Origin: Bacillota bacterium
Lineage (GTDB): Bacteria > Bacillota > Clostridia > Oscillospirales > Acutalibacteraceae
NCBI GenBank assembly: GCA_023420245.1
Contig: JAEZWL010000140.1
Span: 1 to 6,939 of the forward strand
Reading direction: 5' to 3'
DNA: 6,939 nt
Shown: positions 1 through 5,994 of the stretch, piece after piece
How the letters are laid out: each line of letters starts with the position of its first letter
How positions within the stretch are numbered: position 1 is the first letter of the stretch
Notes under the pieces: generated by a model
What the model was told of the DNA's origin: nothing
The model's input: the letters and a program-made list of their open reading frames with translations, nothing else
Database searches by the model: none
Made by a program: the position numbers and the translations under genes

Positions 1-752
1 TCCGTATGCTCGGCTCCACCATTTCCATCGCCTGCCCGAACATCATGCTCAATACCATCATTGCCGACACGCTTTCCGAATTCGCGGATGAGCTGGAAAA
101 GGCCGGTGACTTTAACGCCGCGCTCACAGCCCTTATTAAAAAGACCATCAAAGAGCATAAGCGCATCATATTCAATGGCAACAACTATTCCGACGAGTGG
201 GTTGAAGAGGCCAAAAAGCGCGGCTTGCTGAACCTCTGCTCCACTGCGGACGCACTTCCGTACTATATCAGCGACGCCAACGTTGCCCTGTTTGAGAAGC
301 ACGGCGTATTCTCCAAGGCGGAAATTCATTCCCGCTATGAAATTCAGCTTGAAAATTACTACAAGCAGGTTAATATTGAAGCACTGACCATGATCGATAT
401 GATCAAAAAAGAGATTCTCCCTGCGGTCAGCGCCTATATGAGCGATTTGAGCAGAGAAGCCGTTACCAAACAGCAGCTGAGTAAGGATATCGACTGCGAA
501 TTTGAAATCTCGCTGCTGAAGAAGCTCTCCAGTCTTACCTCCGAGCTGTACAAAAAAACCGGGAAGCTGGAAGAATCCGTTGCGGATGACAAAAAAATAG
601 AGGATGTTCTTGCGAAAGCAAAATACTACCGCAGCACCATATTCGTGCAAATGGAAGATACCCGTGCGACTGCGGATGAAATTGAGACTCTTGTCGGTGA
701 GAAATACTGGCCGTATCCGACCTACGGTGATATGCTTTTCAGCGTGATTTGA
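1..752 (+). CDS. glnN: Type III glutamine synthetase (GlnN), C-terminal fragment, 5' end outside window
   Basis: Type III glutamine synthetase makes glutamine from glutamate, ammonia and ATP in the cytoplasm. About 249 C-terminal residues are visible, roughly a third of the family's usual length of about 700. The reading frame is open to the window edge, and the Arg codon at 3-5 precedes Met at 6-8, giving the family-typical R-M-L-G-S. That Met is therefore internal and not the start. Other family-like stretches are the segment near residues 30-60 (KRIIFNGNNYSDEW), a long helical charged middle, and the terminal YWPYPTYGDMLF. The main catalytic motifs lie upstream of the window. The stop codon is TGA at 750-752, and a hairpin follows 14 bases later. 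There is no visible link to the B12 genes downstream, so this is probably a separate transcription unit. Identity is high confidence; the family name comes from recognised C-terminal sequence only. Confidence 0.93.
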   Translation, partial: RMLGSTISIACPNIMLNTIIADTLSEFADELEKAGDFNAALTALIKKTIKEHKRIIFNGNNYSDEWVEEAKKRGLLNLCSTADALPYYISDANVALFEKHGVFSKAEIHSRYEIQLENYYKQVNIEALTMIDMIKKEILPAVSAYMSDLSREAVTKQQLSKDIDCEFEISLLKKLSSLTSELYKKTGKLEESVADDKKIEDVLAKAKYYRSTIFVQMEDTRATADEIETLVGEKYWPYPTYGDMLFSVI

Positions 753-766
753 TTGATCATTTACAC

Positions 767-810
767 AATGGCGTGTATTCTGTCAACCGCAGAATGCACG
801 CTATTTAATA
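767..810 (+). terminator. Hairpin directly after glnN, probable terminator
   Basis: A 16-bp stem (767-782 with 790-805) encloses a 7-base loop. It pairs fully if two G-U pairs are allowed. It starts 14 bases after the glnN stop. The sequence after it is A/T-rich (TTTAATATAATT) rather than a clean U-run, so it may terminate poorly or act as a 3'-end stabilising hairpin, with the stronger hairpin at 906-957 as back-up. The interval 811-905 holds nothing I can recognise. Confidence 0.6.
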
Positions 811-905
811 TAATTCAGAACACGAATCAGTTGATGTGGCTGTTTTCCTTAGGCTCCTGCGGCGCGGAAGCTTATTCTATTCAATTACAAGATCTTACAT
901 ATCTT

Positions 906-957
906 CCTATATAAAGAAAGCAGTTTGCCTTCCGGCAGGCTGCTTTCTTTATATAGG
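906..957. terminator. Long perfect palindrome, bidirectional intrinsic terminator
   Basis: The arms 906-923 and 940-957 are an exact 18-bp inverted repeat. The inner bases 924-929 and 934-939 add six more pairs (two of them G-U), closing on a TTCC loop at 930-933. The 3' side of the stem reads CTGCTTTCTTTATATAGG, so either strand gives a GC-richer core followed by a U-rich tract. It separates glnN from the promoter of the B12 operon. It could end glnN read-through or protect the riboswitch unit from upstream transcription. Confidence 0.7.
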
Positions 958-970
958 CTCGATTTGCCGC

Positions 971-999
971 TTGACAGACGCCGCGCTTCATATAATAAT
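971..999 (+). promoter_or_regulatory. Sigma-A-type promoter for the B12 riboswitch operon
   Basis: A perfect -35 box TTGACA lies at 971-976. With the usual 17-base spacer, the -10 box is AATAAT at 994-999 (5 of 6 matches to TATAAT). A perfect TATAAT at 991-996 also exists but would leave only a 14-base spacer. Transcription would start near 1006, giving a leader of about 75 bases before the riboswitch. This is a consensus match and has not been tested. Confidence 0.6.
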
Positions 1000-1002
1000 A
1001 AA

Positions 1003-1046
1003 TATAGTCGAAAACACAAAGGCGCTTTTCAAGCTGATCGACTATA
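1003..1046. repeat. Inverted repeat spanning the predicted transcription start
   Basis: TATAGTCG at 1003-1010 is matched exactly by its reverse complement CGACTATA at 1039-1046, with 28 bases between. The left arm overlaps the predicted start of transcription. It could be a leader hairpin or a spaced operator; the sequence does not decide between these. No known regulator site was recognised. Confidence 0.4.
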
Positions 1047-1081
1047 GTATGTTTTTGTCGTTCTGACGAAAGCTATTCTTG

Positions 1082-1225
1082 ATTTACGGAAAGGGAATGC
1101 GGTTAAAATCCGCAGCAGCCCCCGCTACTGTACGATGGACTCCAGCGCGCAAATGAAGGTCACTGGCTTTGCCGGGAAGGCCGCGCGCCGGAGGATGAAT
1201 TCAAGCCAGGAAACCTGCCGTAAAT
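1082..1225 (+). promoter_or_regulatory. Cobalamin (B12) riboswitch aptamer
   Basis: This RNA element senses cobalamin and normally lowers expression of downstream B12 genes when the vitamin is plentiful. The closing helix P1 is visible as ATTTACGG (1082-1089) paired with CCGTAAAT (1218-1225). Conserved core pieces occur in the expected order: AAAGGGAAT, the GCGG/CCGC hairpin with loop TTAAAAT (1103-1109), CAGCAGCCCCCGCTACTGT, TCACTGG, GCCGGGAAGG, and the B12 box AGCCAGGAAACCTGCC (1204-1219). No terminator with a U-run lies between the aptamer and the start codon at 1248, so control of translation is more likely than attenuation here. The aptamer class (adenosyl- or other cobalamin) cannot be fixed by eye. 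Confidence 0.95.
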
Positions 1226-1230
1226 GAAAT

Positions 1231-1245
1231 TAATCGGAGGGATTA
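1231..1245 (+). promoter_or_regulatory. Shine-Dalgarno in a hairpin loop, candidate riboswitch expression platform
   Basis: GGAGGG (1236-1241) lies 6 bases before ATG 1248 and sets that codon as the start. TAATC (1231-1235) can pair with GATTA (1241-1245), placing GGAGG in the loop immediately after riboswitch helix P1. Separately, GATTATAA (1241-1248) could pair with riboswitch loop L5 plus one base (1103-1110) with a single mismatch. Either fold could hide the ribosome site when ligand is bound. This is a structural inference by eye only. Confidence 0.4.
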
Positions 1246-1247
1246 TA

Positions 1248-2690
1248 ATGAAAATTAAGAAGATCACCGCGCTTTTCTGCGCGGTTGCATTGGCCTGCTC
1301 CGTTGCGACAGGCACCCTGGCGGCATCCGTTCAGGACTGGCCACAGTTTTTAGGCTCTCCCGTGGCGCCGGGAATCACACAGGCAAAAACACCGGTCAAC
1401 GCTTCCGCCGCAAAACTGGAATGGACGGCAAAGCAAACGGTAACCAGTGAATTTAACGGCACTAAATTTGAAAGCAACGCGTTCGGAACCCCCATTCTTG
1501 TCGGCGATTCCCTTTATGTAACGGTGTCGGACGGAAAGCTGCTGAAGCTTGCGGCAAGCACCGGAAAAACAGAGGCCTCCGCGCCCTGTAATAACATTCC
1601 GCCCTATTTTTCTCAAATCGCTTACGGCGACGGCAAAATTTACGTCCCCCAGCAATCCGCTGGCGGCGTGCAAATTTCCGCTTTCGACGCGAACACCCTT
1701 GCTTTTCTTTGGCAAAGCGACGCGGTAACTTTTGGCGAGAGCGCACAGCAAATCGCTTCCCCCATCACCTATTATGAAAAGCATATCTATTTCGGCACAT
1801 ACACACAGGATCCGTCTACCTACGCCTATCGCTCCGGCGTGTACGCGTGTCTGGATACCGATACCGGTAAAACCGCATGGCAGCAGACCAACAGCGCGGC
1901 CGGTTATTACTGGAACGGAGGAGCCGTTCTTGGCAATGCCATTATAATTGCGGATACCGCAGGCAATATTACAGCCTATCAACGTGCCAGCGGAACAAAA
2001 ATCAGCTCCGTCACCGCCGGCGGTCCTATATTTTCCTCTTTGTGCAGTGCGGAGGGCAGAATTTACGCCTCCGTGAAATCCGGCTATATCTACTCCGTAA
2101 AGGCGGATTCCGACGGAAATTTATACAACAGCACCGCTGTAAAATCCGCTGTACTCGGCAGCAGCATCAGCTCCAGTCCCGTCGTTTATAACGGCAGACT
2201 ATATGTCGCCGGCGGCGGATACGGTGCGACAACGCCCTTCTCCGTGCTGGATGCCGCGACACTGAAAACAGTCTATCAGATCAAAGAAATTCAATCGCAG
2301 TCCTCGCCTCTTGTAACGGCTGCCTACGCAACCGATAAAAATCAAAAGCAGGTCTGCATTTATCTGACAAAATACGGAGCCGCCAGTCAGGACGGCGTAT
2401 TTACGAAAGATTCCTCCAGTGTCTATGTAATTCGGGATAAAGCGGGACAGGCTAAGGCGTCCTACGAAACCCTGTTCACTCCCGCGACCGCACAATCCTG
2501 CACGCAGAGCCTCGCGGCATCGAAGGACGGTATGCTGTACTACTTCAACGACAGCGGCACGCTTTACGCGATTGGCTCTAAATCCCCGCTCGCTTCCCCG
2601 AAAACCGGAGAAGTCCCCGTTGCCGGGGGTGTCGTTCTCTTCCTTCTGAGCGGCGCGGCTGTTATACTGGCAAGAAAACGAATAAAATAA
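1248..2690 (+). CDS. Secreted PQQ-like beta-propeller protein with C-terminal sortase signal, B12-riboswitch controlled
   Basis: This is a 480-residue exported protein. Residues 1-26 form a Sec signal peptide (K-rich start, hydrophobic core, TLAA before Ser27). Residues 28-445 carry PQQ-like beta-propeller repeats. The N-terminal WPQFLGSP resembles the start of such domains, and blade-like units recur near 80-110, 125-157, 170-212, 225-256, 262-293, 303-345, 352-408 and 420-443, suggesting seven or eight blades; the clearest repeat core is LDTDTGKTAW at 202-211. The tail has SPKTG (450-454), a hydrophobic segment and RKRIK, the layout of a sortase wall-anchoring signal with Ser for the usual Leu. 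I chose ATG 1248 because it has GGAGGG 6 bases upstream; the in-frame ATG at 1224 lies inside riboswitch P1 and has no ribosome site. Placement behind a B12 riboswitch suggests surface corrinoid capture, but the fold alone is generic and could serve protein assembly or carbohydrate binding. Confidence 0.85.
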   Translation: MKIKKITALFCAVALACSVATGTLAASVQDWPQFLGSPVAPGITQAKTPVNASAAKLEWTAKQTVTSEFNGTKFESNAFGTPILVGDSLYVTVSDGKLLKLAASTGKTEASAPCNNIPPYFSQIAYGDGKIYVPQQSAGGVQISAFDANTLAFLWQSDAVTFGESAQQIASPITYYEKHIYFGTYTQDPSTYAYRSGVYACLDTDTGKTAWQQTNSAAGYYWNGGAVLGNAIIIADTAGNITAYQRASGTKISSVTAGGPIFSSLCSAEGRIYASVKSGYIYSVKADSDGNLYNSTAVKSAVLGSSISSSPVVYNGRLYVAGGGYGATTPFSVLDAATLKTVYQIKEIQSQSSPLVTAAYATDKNQKQVCIYLTKYGAASQDGVFTKDSSSVYVIRDKAGQAKASYETLFTPATAQSCTQSLAASKDGMLYYFNDSGTLYAIGSKSPLASPKTGEVPVAGGVVLFLLSGAAVILARKRIK

Positions 2691-2708
2691 CGAAATCAGA
2701 CTGATGGG

Positions 2709-2741
2709 GCTGCACAGCTTGTGCAGCTTTTCGGTCTTTTT
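2709..2741 (+). terminator. Intrinsic terminator inside the B12 gene cluster
   Basis: GCTGCACA (2709-2716) and TGTGCAGC (2720-2727) form a perfect 8-bp stem on a 3-base loop, followed by TTTTCGGTCTTTTT. It lies 18 bases after the propeller stop codon. No convincing promoter was seen in 2742-2791, so the downstream transporter genes probably depend on read-through. That would give more propeller than transporter message. Confidence 0.75.
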
Positions 2742-2791
2742 GTGCTGCCTTTAAAAAACAAGCCTGATTCATTGAAATACTGGAGATTACC

Positions 2792-3472
2792 ATGAAGAAT
2801 AAGCTGATCGCAATTGTTTTACTGCTTTGCGTCCTTGCGGGGTGCAAAGTGGAGCTGCCGAAACAGACAGCAAGCGGCTCCGCGTCCGTAAGCATCATCG
2901 GTTCAGAGGTTTTTTCGAGCGAGACGGACTCCTCGTCAGCGGTGCTTTCATCTCAAAGCGTTCCTGTGCAAAGCGAGTTACCTCCCTCCTCCGTGCCGCA
3001 AAGCAATTCCTCCACGAGGGAATCTTCCGCTCCCACTCCCTCCAAAGCTCCCGCGCCCCAAAAGCCGGCGGTTTCATCCTCCCCCGATAGAAAGCAGCAA
3101 ACCTGCACGCTTTCTATATCGTGTGCCGATATTTTGAAGAAAAAAGACCGGTTCACCGAGGAACAGCTTTCGATTGTTCCGAAGGATGGCGTAATTTTAA
3201 GCGAGCAAAGCGTTACCGTTCATGACGGTGAAACCGTTTATGATCTCCTGCTCCGCGAAACAAAGCAGCAAAAAATTCCAATGGATCATATGAATTCTCC
3301 GGCTTTTCAAACAGAGTATATTCGGGGAATCGATAATATCTATGAAAACGGCTTCGGCGCGGACAGTGGATGGATGTACGCCGTAAACGGCAAGCAGCCC
3401 GTAGTCGGCTGCAGCTCCTACCGCCTGAAAAACGGAGATTCGGTTCAGTTTATTTATGTCTGCGGCAAATAA
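2792..3472 (+). CDS. DUF4430 (transcobalamin-like) lipoprotein, candidate B12-binding partner of the ECF transporter
   Basis: A 226-residue lipoprotein. Residues 1-18 are a lipoprotein signal peptide ending in the lipobox LAGC, so Cys18 would be lipidated and the protein tethered to the outer face of the membrane. Residues 19-101 are a low-complexity Ser/Pro/Thr/Gln-rich spacer. Residues 102-226 match the DUF4430 pattern: an opening CTLSISC strand (Cys105), VPKDGVIL, a GETVYDLL segment, then GWMYAVNGK (193-201), a Cys at 207, LKNGDSVQF and the closing YVCGK (Cys224). DUF4430 is described as related to the C-terminal domain of intrinsic factor and transcobalamin, which covers bound cobalamin. 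ATG 2792 has TGGAG 6 bases upstream. The coding region ends 22 bases before the preferred start of the ECF T component. Binding of cobalamin is inferred from the domain relationship and context, and other ligands are possible for this family. Confidence 0.85.
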   Translation: MKNKLIAIVLLLCVLAGCKVELPKQTASGSASVSIIGSEVFSSETDSSSAVLSSQSVPVQSELPPSSVPQSNSSTRESSAPTPSKAPAPQKPAVSSSPDRKQQTCTLSISCADILKKKDRFTEEQLSIVPKDGVILSEQSVTVHDGETVYDLLLRETKQQKIPMDHMNSPAFQTEYIRGIDNIYENGFGADSGWMYAVNGKQPVVGCSSYRLKNGDSVQFIYVCGK

Positions 3473-3494
3473 AAGGGCAGGGAGAAGGATTCCT

Positions 3495-4376
3495 ATGGTC
3501 AGAAATCATTTTACTTCTCTGCATCCGGCTGTAAACTTTATTTACTTTACAGCAACAATTGTTTTCTCCCTGTTTTTTCTGCACCCAATCCTGCTGGCTG
3601 TTTCTTTAACAGGCAGCTTCACCTGTTTTGCCCGGCTGAACCGGGGAAAAGCGGCACGCTATCTGTTCCGCTTTCTGCTGCCAATTATCGCAGTGATGAG
3701 TATCGTGAATCCTTTTGTGAATCACGCCGGAAAAACAATCCTTCTCTATGTAAACGATAATCCCTTTACACTGGAGGCCTGCCTTTACGGTGTTGCTGCG
3801 GCGGCTATGTTCGCCGCTGTGCTCACGTGGTTCTCCTGTTTTAATACGGTAATGACCGCAGATAAAATTATTTATCTTTTTGGCAGGTCCCTGCCTTCCC
3901 TTTCACTGGTATTCTCCATGGTTATGCGGTTCGTACCGAGATTTCGGGAACAGGCAAACACCATTCGGGAGGCACAAAAGGGAATTGAGGGCGGCGCAGA
4001 GCCAGCCGGGATTTCCGCACGGGTGAAACGCGGGATGAAAGCCCTTTCCATTCTTACCACCTGGGCGTTGGAAAACGGCGTCATCACCGCAGATTCCATG
4101 AAGGCCAGGGGCTACGGCTTAAGCGGACGGACCAGCTTTCGGATTTATCCTGTCACCAATCGGGATAAATCGATTTTAATAATACTATTTGTATTGATTT
4201 CGACCCTATTATTTGGCTTTTTAAGAGGAGAAACCGGTATTCGGTACTTTCCGTCGATTTCGGTCAAGCCGATCACCGGATTCCATATCGTGCTTTATTT
4301 CTTGTATTTTTTGCTCTGCGTCTTTCCGCTTCTTGTAAACTCCGCATTTGAGGTAATGGAACATGAACGTTTTTAA
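3495..4376 (+). CDS. cbrU: ECF transporter transmembrane T component (EcfT/CbrU-like)
   Basis: The T component of an energy-coupling factor importer links the substrate-binding S component to the paired ATPases. The 293-residue protein has hydrophobic segments near 15-40, 55-72, 90-115 and 125-150, then a long cytoplasmic amphipathic region, then two more segments near 225-245 and 262-285. In the coupling region REAQKG (158-163) takes the place of the first Ala-x-Gly-type motif, and KARGYG, with Ala204-Arg205-Gly206, is a classic second motif that grips the ATPases. The ATG at 3495 is preferred because GGAGAAGGA sits just upstream; an in-frame ATG at 3456 would add 13 residues (MSAANKRAGRRIP) and overlap the previous gene, with no ribosome site seen. 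The 3' end overlaps the ATPase gene by 14 bases, indicating coupled translation. The CbrU name rests on the B12 riboswitch and neighbours, since T components are hard to tell apart by sequence. Confidence 0.88.
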   Translation: MVRNHFTSLHPAVNFIYFTATIVFSLFFLHPILLAVSLTGSFTCFARLNRGKAARYLFRFLLPIIAVMSIVNPFVNHAGKTILLYVNDNPFTLEACLYGVAAAAMFAAVLTWFSCFNTVMTADKIIYLFGRSLPSLSLVFSMVMRFVPRFREQANTIREAQKGIEGGAEPAGISARVKRGMKALSILTTWALENGVITADSMKARGYGLSGRTSFRIYPVTNRDKSILIILFVLISTLLFGFLRGETGIRYFPSISVKPITGFHIVLYFLYFLLCVFPLLVNSAFEVMEHERF

Positions 4377-5994
4377 CTTGGAACACCTTTGCTTTACCTA
4401 TCCGGAACAAACAGAGCCGGCACTGAAGGATATCCGTCTGACTATCCACGAGGGAGAGTTTATTCTCCTCTGCGGAATGTCCGGCTGCGGAAAGACAACC
4501 CTCCTGCGCCAGCTTAAGCCCGCGCTGACCCCGCACGGAAAACACACCGGCACAATCAGCTATTGGAACAGCCTGATTCAGAATTGTACAGAAAGAACGC
4601 TGGCTTCTGAAATTGGCTATGTGATGCAGTCGCCGGAGGAGCAGATTGTTACGGACAAGGTCTGGCACGAGCTGGCGTTCGGTTTGGAGAGCCTGGGGTA
4701 TGATACGCAGACCATTCGCCTGCGCACGGCGGAAATGGCAAGCTTCTTCGGAATTGAGGCATGGTTTCATCAGGATACCGCCCGGCTTTCCGGAGGGCAA
4801 AAGCAGCTTTTAAACCTGGCGTCCATAATGGCGATGCAGCCGAAGGTGCTGCTGCTGGACGAACCAACCTCACAGCTTGATCCAATTGCGGCGGCGGATT
4901 TTCTTGCGGCAGTAAAAAAAATCAACACCGAGCTTGGCGTCACCGTGGTTCTGATCGAGCAGCGTCTACAGGATGCTTTTCAACTCGCCGACCGCGTGGT
5001 GGTGATGGAGGAAGGCAAAATTTTAGCGGACGCCGCTCCAAGACAGGCAGGCGCCGTGCTGATAAATCGAAATCACCCAATGACACAGGCTCTGCCCGCG
5101 CCGATGCGGATTTACGGCGAACTCGATGATGCTTCATTGGTCTGCCCGATGACCGTACGGGAAGGCCGGCAATGGCTGGGAATGCTGTTTCATGAAAACG
5201 CCCCGCAATATGACCGCCTGAGCAGCTCGCCGCTCCCGGTAAAAAAGGAAGAAGCCCTTCGCCTCTCAGAGTGTTGGTTCCGCTATGAAAAAGAGGAACC
5301 GGACGCACTTCAAAATCTCTCTTTGACTGTACCAAAATCAGAGCTTTACTGCATTGTCGGAGGGAACGGCACGGGAAAAAGCACCGCGCTGAAGCTGATT
5401 GCGGGAATCTGCAAGCCGTATCGGGGAAAGGTGAAGGTAAACGGTAAAACGGCGCTTCTGCCGCAGAATCCACAGTCCCTGTTTCTCAAAAGCAGTGTTA
5501 GTGACGACCTTCATGAAGTACTCGACCAAAAGCTTCCCGAAGAGACAAGAAAAAAGCTCGTACAGGATATTGCAAATCTGGTTGGAATCGGCGCTCTGCT
5601 TGAACGGCACCCATACGATTTAAGCGGCGGCGAACAGCAGCGCGCGGCTTTGGCTAAGGTTCTGCTGACCAAACCGGAAATCCTGCTGCTTGATGAACCG
5701 ACCAAGGGGTTGGATGCGTTTCATAAAAAAGTGCTTGCCGGAATTCTCCGCGAATTGCTTTGCTCCGGCATGACCGTCGTAATGGTATCGCATGATGTGG
5801 AATTCTGTGCGGAGCATGCCGACGAATGTGCCCTCTTCTTTAACGGAAGTGTGATTTCCGAGGGATCTCCCCGGGACTTTTTCGCAGGAAACAGCTTTTA
5901 TACTACGGCTGCCAGCCGCATGACGCGCGGGTGGTTTGCCAACACTGTGACGAATGGAGATGTGATTGAGCTTTGCAAAAAGAATCTCAAATAA
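4363..5994 (+). CDS. cbrV: Fused double ABC ATPase of the ECF transporter (EcfA1-EcfA2 fusion, CbrV-like)
   Basis: A 543-residue cytoplasmic protein with two ABC ATPase domains in one chain, which power the ECF importer. Domain 1: Walker A GMSGCGKT (38-45), Q-loop Gln89 in QSPEEQ, signature LSGGQ (142-146), Walker B LLLDEP with Asp166/Glu167, and D-loop SQLD (170-173). Domain 2: Walker A GGNGTGKS (333-340), Q-loop Gln368, signature LSGGEQ (420-425), Walker B with Asp444/Glu445, and switch His477 in VSHD. In domain 1 the switch-histidine position reads IEQRL, with Gln200 in place of His, so the two sites may be unequal. The start ATG lies inside the end of the T-component gene (14-base overlap) and GAGG is 9 bases upstream. 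The 3' end overlaps the S-component gene by 22 bases. Fused ATPases are typical of dedicated, single-substrate ECF operons. The ATPase call is certain; the cobalamin role comes from context. Confidence 0.93.
   Translation: MNVFNLEHLCFTYPEQTEPALKDIRLTIHEGEFILLCGMSGCGKTTLLRQLKPALTPHGKHTGTISYWNSLIQNCTERTLASEIGYVMQSPEEQIVTDKVWHELAFGLESLGYDTQTIRLRTAEMASFFGIEAWFHQDTARLSGGQKQLLNLASIMAMQPKVLLLDEPTSQLDPIAAADFLAAVKKINTELGVTVVLIEQRLQDAFQLADRVVVMEEGKILADAAPRQAGAVLINRNHPMTQALPAPMRIYGELDDASLVCPMTVREGRQWLGMLFHENAPQYDRLSSSPLPVKKEEALRLSECWFRYEKEEPDALQNLSLTVPKSELYCIVGGNGTGKSTALKLIAGICKPYRGKVKVNGKTALLPQNPQSLFLKSSVSDDLHEVLDQKLPEETRKKLVQDIANLVGIGALLERHPYDLSGGEQQRAALAKVLLTKPEILLLDEPTKGLDAFHKKVLAGILRELLCSGMTVVMVSHDVEFCAEHADECALFFNGSVISEGSPRDFFAGNSFYTTAASRMTRGWFANTVTNGDVIELCKKNLK

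Noticed and set aside
906..957. The long palindrome as an IS end or attachment site
   Set aside because: No transposase, direct repeats or partner copy lies in the window, and the U-rich arms fit a terminator better.
836..1066. 76-codon plus-strand open frame between glnN and the riboswitch
   Set aside because: It runs through the 906-957 palindrome and the promoter, has no ribosome site, and its product resembles no protein I know. It is an accidental frame.
1224..1247. Upstream in-frame ATG as start of the propeller gene
   Set aside because: It lies in the 3' strand of riboswitch helix P1 and has no Shine-Dalgarno. ATG 1248 has GGAGGG at ideal spacing and gives a normal signal peptide.
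1350..1982. 210-codon minus-strand frame opposite the propeller gene
   Set aside because: It is a shadow of the plus-strand codon pattern. The plus-strand protein has a signal peptide, repeats and sorting signal, whereas the antisense product shows no coherent domain.
2750..2778. Possible promoter TTTAAA / TGAAAT before the lipoprotein gene
   Set aside because: Both boxes match only 4 of 6 positions, and transcription would begin within the ribosome-binding site, so it is not supported as a promoter.
3456..3494. Earlier ATG for the T component, overlapping the lipoprotein gene
   Set aside because: No ribosome site was found, and it would add a basic 13-residue extension. ATG 3495 has GGAGAAGGA just upstream and begins at the usual cytoplasmic N-terminus. 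It remains a possible alternative.
4940..5473. Minus-strand frame opposite the fused ATPase
   Set aside because: It overlaps highly conserved ABC motifs on the plus strand and is Arg/Pro/Ser-rich, as expected of an antisense shadow.
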